A stretch of DNA of 64,000 nt from a methanogenic archaeon ISO4-H5 (GTDB lineage Archaea > Thermoplasmatota > Thermoplasmata > Methanomassiliicoccales > Methanomethylophilaceae). The translations under genes were made by a program, and so were the position numbers. The stretch is taken from positions 1,240,001-1,304,000 of the forward strand of contig CP014214.1 of assembly GCA_001560915.1 (NCBI GenBank), read 5' to 3'. The notes below the pieces were generated by a model. It saw only the letters and a list, made by a program, of their open reading frames with translations. It made no database searches and was not told the DNA's origin. This document shows positions 43,270-53,489 of the stretch, one piece after another. Each line of letters opens with the position of its first letter. Position 1 is the stretch's first letter.

Positions 43270-44364
43270 TCATCTCACGATCCTGTAACGCTGGCGGACG
43301 AACTTCTCCGGGTGGTCCATGAACCTGCTAAGCTCGTAATATCCGATGAGGTTGCCGTTGGCGACCGCCATCGCATACATCTCCAATGCCTGGTCGAGGT
43401 CCTGCTTGCGTCCGCGGCCCTCCTCGTAGATCTTGCCCAGCTGGAGCTGTGCATCGGTAGACCCAGCAATGGCCGCACGGTCGAGGTAATCGTAGGAGAC
43501 GTCGTCGTTGCGCCTGACGATCTCTCCGTCATGGTAGAGGATGGCGAGCATGTAAAGAGCCTCGGCATTTCCGAGATCGGCTGCTTTCATGTAGCGCTCG
43601 ACAGCCTTGTCGTAATAGCCCTGCTCCATGTCGATGTCCCCTTCTTCCAGGAGCTTGTTGCGGCGCCTGACCTCCTGCACGCTGGGAAGGTCGTTGAAGC
43701 TGCGATCCCTCTCCTCGGGGGTCTCGTACCTGCCGCCCTTGGCGATCTTTTCTACTGCCAGCAGCGAGTAGTATCCGCGGTCCGAGCCCATATCCGCCGC
43801 GCACTTGTACCAATACTTCGCCCTCTCGAAATCGACACCGATGCCTGCCATGCCGAACTCGAAGTTGCGGCCGAAACGGATGAACAGATCGGCATCCCCG
43901 TGTTCGCGGGCCCTCTGGAAATAGCTCTCGGCCTGTTCGGGGTCCTTCTCCATGGTCCATCCCTGGAGATAAGCACAGCCAAGGAAAAACTCCCCGAGGG
44001 GATAGTTCTGCTCCGCGACCTTGCGGAGCCATTCCAATGCCATCGAAGGGTCCTTGAGGACCAGCATCCCGCATCTGTAGCGGACCACCAGGTCCATCAT
44101 GGCCTCCGGGATTCCGGCATCGGCCGCGGCGGTCACCCAGTGCATGAACTCGTAAGGGTTGGGTTCAACTATGTCCCCGTCGCGGTAGATCTTGGCCAGT
44201 TCCCACTTAGCGCGGGCGCATCCGCGTGAGGCGGACATCTTGTACTCCTCGATGGCCAGCTACGGATCGAACTCGGAGTCGATGCCCCTGTGGTGCATGT
44301 AGGCCATGGACAGCATGGCGTAGATGTTGCCTTCCTCCGCCGCCTTGGAAATACGTCTGTCCAT
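43270..44364 (-). CDS. Sel1-repeat protein with in-frame TAG at codon 35
   Basis: 364 residues when the TAG at 44262-44260 is read through. Codons 1-34 begin MDRRISKAAEEGNIYAMLSM after a strong ribosome-binding site (AGGAGGAAAAACC) and end GIDSEFDP. The TAG follows, then LAIEEYKMSASRGCARAKWE: exactly the middle of a Sel1 repeat, whose first helix lies before and second helix after the stop. Without readthrough the remainder would need the internal Met at 44238, which has no ribosome-binding site and would begin in mid-repeat. At least eight further repeats follow. Pyrrolysine is the likely residue. Confidence 0.82.
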
Positions 44365-44382
44365 GGTTTTTCCTCCTTTTCC

Positions 44383-45861
44383 TCACTTCTTAAGGGTCTC
44401 GAGCAGCCTCTCGGCGTCGGGATCGCCCTGCCTGGCGGCGAGGGTGAGCATCTTCTTCGCGTAGAGGATGTCCTGCTCCACGACCTCTCCTTCCAGATAG
44501 AGCTTGCCGAGGTAGAACTGTGCCTCGGGGTAGCCGCTGTCGGCCACCTTCCTGAGCATGTCGAGACCTCCCTCGACATCCTTGTCCACTCCCTTTCCGT
44601 TGATCATGAACATGGCCATGAACGACATGGCACCGGGGTGTCCCTGCTCGGCTGCCTCCTGGAACCAGGCGACGGCCTTCTTGTCGTCCTGCTGGATTCC
44701 CCTGCCCTCGTAATAGAAACATGCGAGTGCGTACTGGGCGTTGGGCTCTCCTCCCTCGGCTGCCTCCTGGAACCACTTGACTGCCTCTTCGTCGCTTTGG
44801 TCGAAGTAGTATCCGTTGCCGTACATGCATCCCAGAGCATACTGTGCGATACCGTTGTAGTGCTCCGCTGCCTTCACGAACCATTTCGCCGCGGTGGCCA
44901 TGTCCCTGGGCAGCACCTGTCCCTCGAAGCACATGTTGGCGTAGTCCACCATGGCCTGATCGTATCCGCCTTCGCATGCCGCGGTAAGGTACTTCCTCGC
45001 CTTGGGAACGCTCCTGCGGACGCCATTGCTTCCGTATGCGTACAGAAGACCCAGCTGGTGGCAGGCCTCGATCTGACCGCCGTCGGCGGCGGCGATGAGA
45101 TACTTGACGGCACGTGCCGCATTGTAGTATTTGGTGTCCTTCATCTGGAGGATGCCTGCCAGGGCATACTGTGCGTCGGGATATCCCAGGTCGGCGGCGC
45201 GCTGATACCACTGCACGGCACGATCGAGGTCGGGATCGGTGAAATCGGCACCGGTATCGTACATGACGGCGATACGGTGGGCCGCCTCTCCGCAGCCTTT
45301 CTCTGTAGCCTCCTTAAGCATCTTGAGGGCCAGGTCCCTGTCCTTGGGCACCCCTTTTCCCTTGAGGTACATGTATCCGATGGTGTTCAGGGCGTCTTTG
45401 TCGCCGGCTTCGGCACAGGGGGTGTACAGCCTGATAGCCTCGGCATGGTTCTTGAGAGCGGGACCCCTTTTGCCGGCGGAGTCCTTGCCGGTGTCGTAGA
45501 GCGGGAAAAGTGCCTTGCAGGCGACGGGATCCCTCTGCTCTGCGAGCATGCGCTGCTTCATGAGGTTTGCCTGTACGTCGGCGGGGTTCCTTCCCATCTC
45601 CTCCAGCACGATGGAGGCAGGCTCGTAACCGCCTTCGGAGGCCTTCCTGAAGGCCTCTTCCGCTTTAGGAACATCGGCATCGGTGCAGGTGCCGGTGTAA
45701 AGGAACATACCATAGAGGTATGCGGCCTCGGGACTGCGGTCGGCCCCGTCCCTGGCCTTTGAAAATGCTTTGTTCATGTCGCGCTCGCCGGAGCCGATAT
45801 CCATCCAGGAACGGATGCTGGCGGCATATTGGTCGACGACGCGAACGGTATCGTTATTCAT
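44383..45861 (-). CDS. Long Sel1-repeat protein
   Basis: 492 residues with about eleven Sel1 repeats, e.g. NTIGYMYLKGKGVPKDRDLA, YALAGILQMKDTKYYNAARA, YALGCMYGNGYYFDQSDEEA, YALACFYYEGRGIQQDDKKA. First gene of the Sel1 operon, 18 nt ahead of the TAG-containing gene. Leaderless start at the ATG at 45861: TTTTTTATA at 45885-45893 is 26 nt upstream. The GTG at 45864 would be outside the mRNA. Confidence 0.85.
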   Translation of the reverse strand: MNNDTVRVVDQYAASIRSWMDIGSGERDMNKAFSKARDGADRSPEAAYLYGMFLYTGTCTDADVPKAEEAFRKASEGGYEPASIVLEEMGRNPADVQANLMKQRMLAEQRDPVACKALFPLYDTGKDSAGKRGPALKNHAEAIRLYTPCAEAGDKDALNTIGYMYLKGKGVPKDRDLALKMLKEATEKGCGEAAHRIAVMYDTGADFTDPDLDRAVQWYQRAADLGYPDAQYALAGILQMKDTKYYNAARAVKYLIAAADGGQIEACHQLGLLYAYGSNGVRRSVPKARKYLTAACEGGYDQAMVDYANMCFEGQVLPRDMATAAKWFVKAAEHYNGIAQYALGCMYGNGYYFDQSDEEAVKWFQEAAEGGEPNAQYALACFYYEGRGIQQDDKKAVAWFQEAAEQGHPGAMSFMAMFMINGKGVDKDVEGGLDMLRKVADSGYPEAQFYLGKLYLEGEVVEQDILYAKKMLTLAARQGDPDAERLLETLKK

Positions 45862-45971
45862 CACCCTTCCTTAGATAAAAGCAGTATAAAAAAGGGGGGA
45901 TGCAAAAAATAGAGGTTTTCATGCTCTTGTATCCGGAATTCAATCGAAAAACAATGCCGCCCGATGTAATC

Positions 45972-45982
45972 CTTAAATAGTG
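45972..45982 (+). promoter_or_regulatory. TATA box of the giant TAG-containing gene
   Basis: CCTTAAATAGT upstream of the plus-strand gene, with predicted transcription near 46000-46003. The leader would be about 80 nt, unusually long for this window, and holds two hairpins (GCAAC/GTTGC near 46006-46019, and 46053-46069). Confidence 0.4.
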
Positions 45983-46052
45983 TGTACTAAGATGATTTTG
46001 CATAGCAACCGTAGTTGCCCAGCTTCTTTTCAGAGGTCATCCCGCATCCTGA

Positions 46053-46069
46053 GACGGTTGTGAACCGTC
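46053..46069 (+). promoter_or_regulatory. Leader hairpin just before the ribosome-binding site
   Basis: Perfect 7-bp stem GACGGTT / AACCGTC with a GTG loop ends 3 nt before AGGAG of the giant gene. It could modulate translation. Confidence 0.4.
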
Positions 46070-46084
46070 AAAGGAGTGCAGTCG

Positions 46085-49000
46085 ATGCAGAGATGTTTAG
46101 ATGATGTGATAGATGATGGCAGATTCCTTGACCTCATCAGGGAAAGACTGTCGGAATGGGAGGGGGATGTTGACGATGACCAGTTTGTTGCGGTTTGGTC
46201 AGCTGCTGATTACAGGTTGAAGTTTTACAATTCGTTTTCGAACGGGAACGAGAAAATCGAAAACCTGATGAAGGCTTTCGCTGAGGTCGGATTCATACCG
46301 CAATTTGACGTATGCGGCCCCCCTACGATAGAGCTGGATAATCTTGATATGTCGCCCAAAGGGGATCTGATATCTGTCAGCAGTCAGAGTTCCGATGATT
46401 ACGGATACAACAAGAAATACATCACGATAATTCTGACCGGAATCATGCTCCCATTCACGATGATACCTCTGGGGACCGGTTACCGCCAGACACATGCTTT
46501 CTCCAACGATTCCAGATTACTGGTCACGATATGCGATGAGCGCTTATCTATCTGGGACATCTTCAATCTCAGGAAAATCCTGACAGGAGTTATCGAAAGA
46601 TTGGATGAAACCCCGCTCATCACCTGGTCCGAAGACGGCTCACACATCTGTGTGCGCTCGAACGGACACATATATACCGTATCGGTCGAGAGCGGAGAGA
46701 TCCGCGAACTCTTATCTCTAGACGGCAAAATGACTAACCTGGTCCTTAATCGGGACGGGTCGATACTCATGGCCCTATACTTACAGGAGGTCAGATTCGT
46801 CGATACTCTGACAGATACCGTCATTTCATCATATCCGTTGCCGATAACATTCTCCAGAGTGGCACTGGCATACTATCTGAACAACTTCTTCCGCATTATT
46901 GCAGGAGGATATGTGATGATGACCGCACATGATAAGGCTCCCGAAATAATCAAGGATCACCGCCAGAATCTGGAGTTACTGATGGATTCCATCAACAATT
47001 CAAGCAGATACTGGTCCAAAAACGCCAAGGTATTATGGTGGGGACGCAGCGATCTTGATCATAATCGTGTAAGTTTCGAATGCGCGGAATATATTCACTC
47101 AAAAACGATAAGATGCGATATAGACACAACTGACCTCAGTTACAAAATCGCGGCAGAACCGACTAATCCGCTCATGGAAGAACCGCCTGCCCCGAAAAGA
47201 TAGGAGCGTATTAACCCCCCAGAAACAATCGATCCGATTTCAATTCTGAATGAAGGCAGGATATTAGATTTCTTCTATGAAGGCAAAATCGTAAGGATGC
47301 GTCATGTGGAAACGCGCGGAAACTTCGAGTTATTCGTCATACGGGAATACGAAACGGATGCTCCGTATCAGAAATACGAATACAGATTCATCGAACCAGG
47401 ATTCATGGAATCGTACCCCGATCTCCCAACGGAAGCGACAGGGCAGATGGTAAACCGCCGCGAGTATTACGATCTCACAGGCGATGAAAACGGCCAGCAT
47501 ATCTTCTACCTGGTAGACCCCGTCAGCAGAATAGAATCGGCAGAGATTCCCTTTGTGAAACAATTCCCCCAGAACCCTGATGCCAGGGTGTGGGAGAAGA
47601 TTGACTATGGGGCCGGTCAGAACTATTACATCTCGTTTTCCGAGAAGATCGGACCCAATTACTATGAAAAGACCAATGATTGGTTCATTTGCGACGGAGA
47701 AAGTATCAGTGAACTGCTTTTCCCCAGCTCCAAACCTATGGAATATCTTCATAGGGGGTTGTGCCATAATTCGGATGGGCTGTTCCTGATAGATCCTGTC
47801 AGAAAAACATTCAAACTCATCCTTTCCAACCAAATCATTACCGAAAACAATCTTTTGCTGGATGAGGTGTGCTATGATAACGGAAAGATCATAACCACTA
47901 AAAAAAGCGGTACTGAGAAGGTCTTGGTATCTGTAGAACCTTCTACAGGAGAGATTGTCCCGTTCAATATTACTATCCCGAAAGAAAACAGCAAATTCAT
48001 TTGTGCCAGAGGGATGGTATTCTATGCTAGGGATTACACAATAAAAGTTATCGATGGATCCGATGGTCATGAACTGTTAGACATCGATTTGTCTGATTTT
48101 AAGAAATGGCTTGTGGTCGGATGCAACGATGCGGGGGTCGTATCTCTGGCCAAACTCAAACTGAACTATACTGGAAACTATTCGACTCATGCTGAAATCG
48201 ATTTGGGAAGAATGGTACCGGATACATATGAAATTGAGAAATTCGAATCAGCCCACATCTCCCTGGACTGTATGTTCTTCGGTATGAAAGAGCTGCATCT
48301 CAGGGGGAACAAGATTGTCTACCTTAACAGAACAGCCAACCCCCTTAGGCCGTACACCATTACCTATAGCCTTATCAAAAGAAATGGGGTCAGTAAGGGC
48401 AAATCTCTGATGCCAGATATCAGCAGACTGTCTTCCAGCATAATCCAAGTTTCCGAAGACAGATATGTTTTGATTACAGACGGATTGGTCGCAAGTGAAC
48501 AGAAGAGATTACTAGATTCCGAAAACCCAGATATGCATACAACAGAAGGAAGATACAGTCTAACGCGCCCCTTGATGAGACTGATGTCTCCCGATACTGG
48601 CAGGATGGTCCGTCTGAACAAGAATCATAACACGGAGGGAATGATGTATGGCTGCAACGGCTACGACATCAAAGATTCTGTGGCAGTATCCCTAAAGGGT
48701 GGCTCATTCCTCGCGGTAGAGTTTTCTAACAATACTGATACTGTCGTATCTACACGCGACGTTTCGACTGGGAAGGAATATCCTGAAGGGGGTACGGCAA
48801 TCCGCGGAAAGATCCTCGACTGCGACGGGGATACAATCCTTGTAGGTTTGATGATCAAAAAAGATAAGCTAAGCAGGATAACCAAAGCTGTGAGATATGA
48901 TCACCATATGATTCCGATTCCCGGGACAGAGATGGAACTCCCTATCCCTCTGTGGAGAGGTGTTAAACCATGGAGATTCTCTGCCAATTGGGCAGAATTC

Positions 49001-49951
49001 AGACTGAAGCATTATTCTTTCAACGGACTGCCCCTGGAGCGGATCGGCATGCCATACAAACCGCAGACAGGCTACGGTCATTTCACGGAAGCAGACGCTT
49101 ATCTCCCGGCCATTGTTCCCGTACGCATACTGGAGACTTTCGATGAAGTCCCTGCTCCCTGCCCGATGAATAGTGGCCAATGGTGGGGAGATGTGGTCTG
49201 GTACAAGACCCAGGTAGTGATCTGTACAATACACAATGGGTTATTGATCGATGAAGTATCCACAGAACTCCTGATTCCCTCGAAAAAGATGGATGACCCT
49301 ATAGATGGAATACTGCATACTATCGACAACTATCTCTCCGTGAAGTTTGTAAAAGACGGATATCTGCTGACCGAACAGTATCGCGACGATAATCTGCCAC
49401 ATGACTTATGGCCATATCATTCGTTCCTGATTGGGTATGATGGGAAAAGGGTGGAAATAGCCTCTGACATCATCGGACCCATAGACAGCAGTAGGAAGGA
49501 GGATCGTGCGGTAAGCATACTCCATAACAAATTCGCATATGTGCATAGAAATGGGAACGTTTATGAACACGTACTTTTCGGGTCAGAACGCACCATAACT
49601 GTTCCCGGGAACAATCCATTCTCCATCTACCGCGACGAGGACTTTTCTGTTACATATCAGGAAACAGACGGCGGAGCACTCATCATAACAGATGGCTCGA
49701 CGACGGAGACGCTTCCTATGCCACGCCCCATACAGATAACGAATATGCGCAGAGATAGGAATGGAGACCTGCATCTGTTCTTCTGGGGGAAGAGCTACCG
49801 CGAAGAACTATTCATCCCCAAAGGAATCCTCGGCGCCAAGGTGTGCCTGCCGAAAACCAGCCCCAGGAGTAAAACGACCTATCTGGGCAGATACAGGCTG
49901 TATTCCTGCCACGGATTGTACGGTATCATCGACGACGGAAGGGACTCGTGA
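46085..49951 (+). CDS. Giant beta-propeller-like protein with in-frame TAG at codon 373
   Basis: 1288 residues if the TAG at 47201-47203 is decoded. Part one (codons 1-372) has a helical start and WD40-like strands (LDMSPKGDLISVSSQ, HAFSNDSRLLVTICDERLSIWD, TWSEDGSHICVRSNGHIYTV). After the TAG the same frame stays open with no further stop, and sensible coding (GRILDFFYEGKIVRMRHVET) appears 31 codons before the first Met at 47297. Part two is a long series of beta strands typical of propellers. The gene is visibly more AT-rich than its neighbours, which hints at transfer. No signal peptide. Start: the ATG at 46085, 8 nt after AGGAG. Function unknown; it lies among Sel1 genes. Confidence 0.75.
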
Positions 49952-49978
49952 ACTGAACCTTGAAACCGAAAACAAACA

Positions 49979-50022
49979 GGAGGTGGATCGAAAGTCAGTT
50001 TCGGTCACTTTCGGCCACCTCC
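49979..50022 (+). terminator. Long hairpin after the giant gene
   Basis: GGAGGTGG (49979-49986) pairs with CCACCTCC (50015-50022), and inside it CGAAAGT pairs with ACTTTCG. It follows the stop by 27 nt. The right arm overlaps the promoter module shared with the TnpB element. Confidence 0.45.
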
Positions 50023-50039
50023 CCCTGTGAACTTTATAT
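49996..50039 (+). repeat. Promoter module, copy A (upstream of a Sel1 gene)
   Basis: CAGTTTCGGTCACTTTCGG followed by C(C)ACCTCCCCCTGTGAAC and the TATA box TTTATAT. The same 43-44 nt, with a 9-nt extra ACTTTCGG unit, occur on the opposite strand at 54799-54851 before tnpB. TATA is about 27 nt before the Sel1 ATG at 50064. Confidence 0.75.
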
Positions 50040-50063
50040 GCTATTGTCAGCGATTGGTTTATC

Positions 50064-50852
50064 ATGGATAGGAAAACGCTCTCAACGACAACTCTCAGGA
50101 ATGTAGCACTCTGCAGCATCTCCTTCGGAAGGAAAGCCTTCCCGAGAAACATTAATAACGGTATCGATGATGGTCGGGACATGATCGGAGGACCCGACGG
50201 ACAGATGGAACCCCTCGAGTGGGCCAAGTTCGTCATCAGGAACAAGGCGGAGGATGATTATTCCGCGGCATTGTCCATTTTATCCTCCAAAGCAGACCAG
50301 GGCATCTCCGATGCGGAGTTCTATCTGGGACTCGTCTATGCACGCGGTCAGGGCATCGCAAGGGACTTCACCCTCGCCCGCAAGTGGCTCCAGAGAGCGG
50401 CGGACAAGGAGAACATGAACGCCGCCTACTTCCTCGCCAAGATTTACATCCGCGGCTACGGTATCGAGGCCGATCCTGCCAAGGCAGCAGCCCTCTTCGA
50501 GAGGTGTGCGGAGGACGGAGATATCAGAGCAATGTATGAGCTGGGTCTTCTGTACATGGACGGCAACGGGGTCGACAGGGACCTCGGCAAGACATTCACC
50601 CTCATGCTCGATTCCGCCAACGGCGGGCACAAAGAAGCACAGTTCGTCCTCGGACAGCTGTACAAGACCGGCGCAGGTACCGACCAGGACTCCCGCGAAG
50701 CCGTGAAATGGCTTTCTACCGCAGCAATACACGGACACAAGGGAGCTCAGATTCTCCTCGGCGACATGTATGCAACAGGCGACTCCGTGGATAAGGATGT
50801 CGATGAGGCGAACCGCTGGTACGACATGGCTGACGGCAAGATTTCGAACTGA
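50064..50852 (+). CDS. Sel1-repeat protein driven by the shared promoter module
   Basis: 262 residues. A basic N-terminal stretch of about 40 residues is followed by five to six Sel1 repeats (YLGLVYARGQGIARDFTLAR, FLAKIYIRGYGIEADPAKAA, ELGLLYMDGNGVDRDLGKTF, VLGQLYKTGAGTDQDSREAV). Leaderless start at 50064 fits the TATA at 50033-50039. An internal ATG (50181) could give a form without the basic N-terminus. A strong terminator follows. Likely scaffold; partner unknown. Confidence 0.82.
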   Translation: MDRKTLSTTTLRNVALCSISFGRKAFPRNINNGIDDGRDMIGGPDGQMEPLEWAKFVIRNKAEDDYSAALSILSSKADQGISDAEFYLGLVYARGQGIARDFTLARKWLQRAADKENMNAAYFLAKIYIRGYGIEADPAKAAALFERCAEDGDIRAMYELGLLYMDGNGVDRDLGKTFTLMLDSANGGHKEAQFVLGQLYKTGAGTDQDSREAVKWLSTAAIHGHKGAQILLGDMYATGDSVDKDVDEANRWYDMADGKISN

Positions 50853-50855
50853 ACC

Positions 50856-50892
50856 AAAACCAACGATCCGGCACGTCTGGGTCGTTGGTTTT
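50856..50892 (+). terminator. Terminator of the Sel1 gene
   Basis: Perfect 11-bp stem AAAACCAACGA / TCGTTGGTTTT with a 15-nt loop, immediately followed by TCTTTT. A textbook intrinsic-type end, 3 nt after the stop. Confidence 0.8.
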
Positions 50893-50907
50893 CTTTTACC
50901 AAATCTA

Positions 50908-50940
50908 TTTGCTAAAATGCATTTAGCAAAAATATATAAA
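50908..50940 (+). promoter_or_regulatory. Operator palindrome and TATA box without a downstream gene
   Basis: TTTGCTAAA-N5-TTTAGCAAA at 50908-50930 abuts AAATATATAAA at 50930-50940. This is a full archaeal promoter (predicted start near 50962), with a dyad where a repressor or activator would act. The following 100 nt have no convincing ORF but end in a hairpin with a T run. Confidence 0.6.
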
Positions 50941-50961
50941 CCAAGAACGCATCATATACTT

Positions 50962-51057
50962 GCAGGCAGGAAACACATCCTCCACATCCAATCCGGTTCC
51001 CTGTTTGCGTTTGACCATAGGTCAGAGGGGATGGGACCCTCACCTATGATCTATTTT
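50962..51057 (+). ncRNA. Candidate small non-coding RNA
   Basis: Transcription from the preceding promoter would give an RNA of about 96 nt. It ends in a hairpin at 51016-51048 (CATAGGT/ACCTATG, then GAGGG/CCCTC) followed by ATCTATTTTTT. The only ATG-initiated frame that spans it starts inside the operator, upstream of the predicted mRNA start. The rest of 50853-51162 holds only terminators. Size and ends are predictions; the RNA family is unknown. Confidence 0.4.
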
Positions 51058-51135
51058 TTGGAAAAGAGTCTGAGTCTGAACAGGCCCATCAGTTGTCAGA
51101 AAACCGGTAAATCCTGATAAAAACGGGACAGGAAT

Positions 51136-51153
51136 CAGGGGCCGAAGCCCCTG
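51136..51153 (-). terminator. Terminator of fhs
   Basis: On the minus strand CAGGGGC-TTCG-GCCCCTG, a 7-bp stem with the extra-stable UUCG loop, starts 9 nt after the fhs stop and is followed by a T-rich stretch. Confidence 0.75.
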
Positions 51154-51162
51154 TAAGAATTT

Positions 51163-52842
51163 TCAGTGAAGACCGATGATCTTACCGTCGTCGGTAAGGT
51201 CGATGTTCATGGCTGCGGGGACCTTTCCGAGTCCGGGCATCAGCATGATGGAACCGCAGACGGGGACGATGAATCCTGCTCCTGCGGAGAGATTGACCTC
51301 CCTGACCTGAAGCTTCCATCCCTTGGGTGCGGCCCTGAGTGCAGCGTTGTCGGAAATGGAGTACTGGGTCTTCGCGATGCAGACAGGCAGCTTACCGTAT
51401 CCCTGCTCCTCGAGGGTCTTGATGGACTTCTCTGCGAGGTCGGAGTAGACGACGTCGTCGGCACCGTAGATCTTGGTGGCTACCGCTTTGATCTTGTCCT
51501 TGACGGAACAGTCGTCGGGGTAGCAGAACTTGAAGTCGGTCTTGGTGGTGTCGCAGATCTTTACGACCTTCTCGGCAAGCTCCACGGCTCCCTTTCCTCC
51601 CTCGAGGAATCCGTCGTTCTGAGCGACCTCCACACCGAGTTTCTCGCAGTGCTTGCGGATCATGTCCATGTGGGCGGGGTCGTCGAATGCGAAGTGGTTG
51701 ATGGACACGATGACGGGTGCTCCGTAGGACCTCATGTTCTCGATGTGCTTGTCGAGGTTGGCGAATCCGCGCTCGAGTGCCTCGGTGGTGAGGGTGGCTG
51801 GGTCTTTGACATCCGCGCCTCCGTGGTGCATGAGGGCCCTGACGGTTGCCACGATCACGACGCAGTCGGGCCTGATGTCGGACTGCCTGCAGACGATATC
51901 CATGAACTTCTCGGCTCCGAGATCGGCGGCGAAACCTCCCTCGGTGACCGCATAGTCTCCGAATTTGACGGCGGCCTTGGTGGCGATGATGGAGTTGTTT
52001 CCGTGGGCGATGTTGGCGAAGGGGAATCCGTGAATGAAAACGGGCTGTCCCTCGAGGGTCTGTACGAGGTTGGGCATGAGAGCCTCCCTGAGGATGACCA
52101 TCATGGAACCGACGCAGCCGAGCTGTCCGGCGGTGACGGGCTGGTTGTCGTAGGTGTATGCGACGACAATCCTCTCGAGCCTCTTCCTCAGGTCTGCGTA
52201 GTCCTTGGCGAGTGCGAGGATGGCGGAGATCTCGGATGCGGAGGTGATGAGGTATCCGCTCTCGTGGGGGACTCCTCCGCTGAGCTTGGTGTCTCCGAGA
52301 CCGACGATGATCTTCCTGAGCTCGCGGCAGTTCATGTCGACGGTCTTCTTCCATACGATCCTGGTGGGGTCGATGTTTAGGGGGTTGTCCCTGACGAGGT
52401 TGTTCTCGAGGACTGCGGAAAGCAGGTTGTGGGCGGCTGCCACGGCGTGGATGTCCCCGGTGAACTCGAGGTCGATCTTCCACATGGGGTAGACCTGAAC
52501 GTTTCCTCCTCCGGTGGCTCCTCCCTTCACTCCGAAGGTGGGCCCCATGGAAGGCTCCCTGAGGGCTCCGACGACGTTCTTTCCGATGGCGGAGAGACCC
52601 TGGATAAGACTGATGGTGGTGACGGTCTTTCCCTCTCCTGCGGGAGTGGGGGTGACGGCGGTCACGAGGATGAGTTTTCCGTCCTTCTTATCCTTGCCTA
52701 CACGGTCAAGGACGTCGAGAGGGACTTTGGCGACATACTTTCCGAAGGGCTCGAGGTCCTCGGGGGTAAGGCCGATCTTCTTTGCAATATCGTTGATGTG
52801 CTCGACTTTCGCGCTCTGTGCGATTTCGATGTCGCTCTTCAT
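51163..52842 (-). CDS. fhs: Formate-tetrahydrofolate ligase
   Basis: 559-residue enzyme forming 10-formyltetrahydrofolate from formate, THF and ATP. Signature blocks are VTPTPAGEGKTVTTISL (P-loop, residues about 57-73), REPSMGPTFGVKGGATGGG and FIHGFPFANIAHGNNSI. Full family length. In a methanogen it supplies one-carbon units for purines and formyl-Met in place of the methanopterin pathway, and gives formate a role consistent with the FNT channel gene. It is monocistronic, flanked by a terminator and by the disrupted HAD-like gene. Confidence 0.97.
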   Translation of the reverse strand: MKSDIEIAQSAKVEHINDIAKKIGLTPEDLEPFGKYVAKVPLDVLDRVGKDKKDGKLILVTAVTPTPAGEGKTVTTISLIQGLSAIGKNVVGALREPSMGPTFGVKGGATGGGNVQVYPMWKIDLEFTGDIHAVAAAHNLLSAVLENNLVRDNPLNIDPTRIVWKKTVDMNCRELRKIIVGLGDTKLSGGVPHESGYLITSASEISAILALAKDYADLRKRLERIVVAYTYDNQPVTAGQLGCVGSMMVILREALMPNLVQTLEGQPVFIHGFPFANIAHGNNSIIATKAAVKFGDYAVTEGGFAADLGAEKFMDIVCRQSDIRPDCVVIVATVRALMHHGGADVKDPATLTTEALERGFANLDKHIENMRSYGAPVIVSINHFAFDDPAHMDMIRKHCEKLGVEVAQNDGFLEGGKGAVELAEKVVKICDTTKTDFKFCYPDDCSVKDKIKAVATKIYGADDVVYSDLAEKSIKTLEEQGYGKLPVCIAKTQYSISDNAALRAAPKGWKLQVREVNLSAGAGFIVPVCGSIMLMPGLGKVPAAMNIDLTDDGKIIGLH

Positions 52843-52985
52843 AATTCGAAAAACTTGCTCACCCTTTTTAATGATGATGTTGGATGCATTTTTTCGACCC
52901 TGTAATCCGTACGGAATACAGCCTTAACGGGGAGATTCGTCCGCGGGCAAAAATCAAAAAGGGAAAACACATCGGGAAAGATGGA

Positions 52986-53429
52986 ATGAGTTATATAGTA
53001 GAGTTTGAGGGGACTTTGACGGATGCCGACGGATGCTTCGAGAAAGTGTTCTCCGAGGCCTTCGCACAGTTCAGCATCCCCTTCGAAAGGGAACGGCTGA
53101 AGGACTACGTCTCGCTTCCCCTGGACAAACTATTCTCCAAATACTATACAGGATGCACCTGCCGTTTCCGCGATTTCATGACCATGTACATCGGACTCTT
53201 CGACAGTCATTTCGGTCTCATCACTCCCATGGAAGAGAATCTTTCGAGGGTGAGAGAACTCATCCGCTCGGGAGCGAATGTTTCGGTCATCTCCGGTTGC
53301 TATGAGATGTACGTCAGAAGGTTCCTGGAGGAACACGGTATCTCTGTACAGCCTGTTGTATCCACGGATAGGACCAACGGGGGCATCCCCGACGGAACGA
53401 TGCTCTCTATGTGCCTGTCGGACCTTCAT
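52986..53429 (+). pseudogene. HAD-like phosphatase gene, 5' part (split by mobile element)
   Basis: 148 codons up to the insertion. The start MSYIVEFEGTLTDADGCFEK matches HAD motif I, except that the nucleophile pair D-x-D is E-F-E, so catalysis is doubtful even before disruption. ANVSVISGCYEMYVRRFLEE is motif II. The element entered after the codons for LSDLH; without it the frame continues SEPGEAVLISSDTRLNGIAS in the 3' part (54925-55008) and ends with TAA. At present translation would run into the element and stop after about 31 foreign residues. Confidence 0.8.
53422..53429. repeat. Target-site duplication, left copy
   Basis: ACCTTCAT directly precedes the left terminal repeat; an identical ACCTTCAT follows the right terminal repeat at 54917-54924. 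Confidence 0.85.
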
Positions 53430-53455
53430 GGTACTATAACGAAGTGTGTGGAAAT
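53430..53455 (+). repeat. Left terminal inverted repeat
   Basis: Begins GGTACTATAACGAAGTGTGT and ends GGAAAT. It matches the right repeat at 54891-54916 in 25 of 26 positions. Confidence 0.85.
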
Positions 53456-53489
53456 GAATTCTCACACCCGTCACATTTTTTCGCACTTC

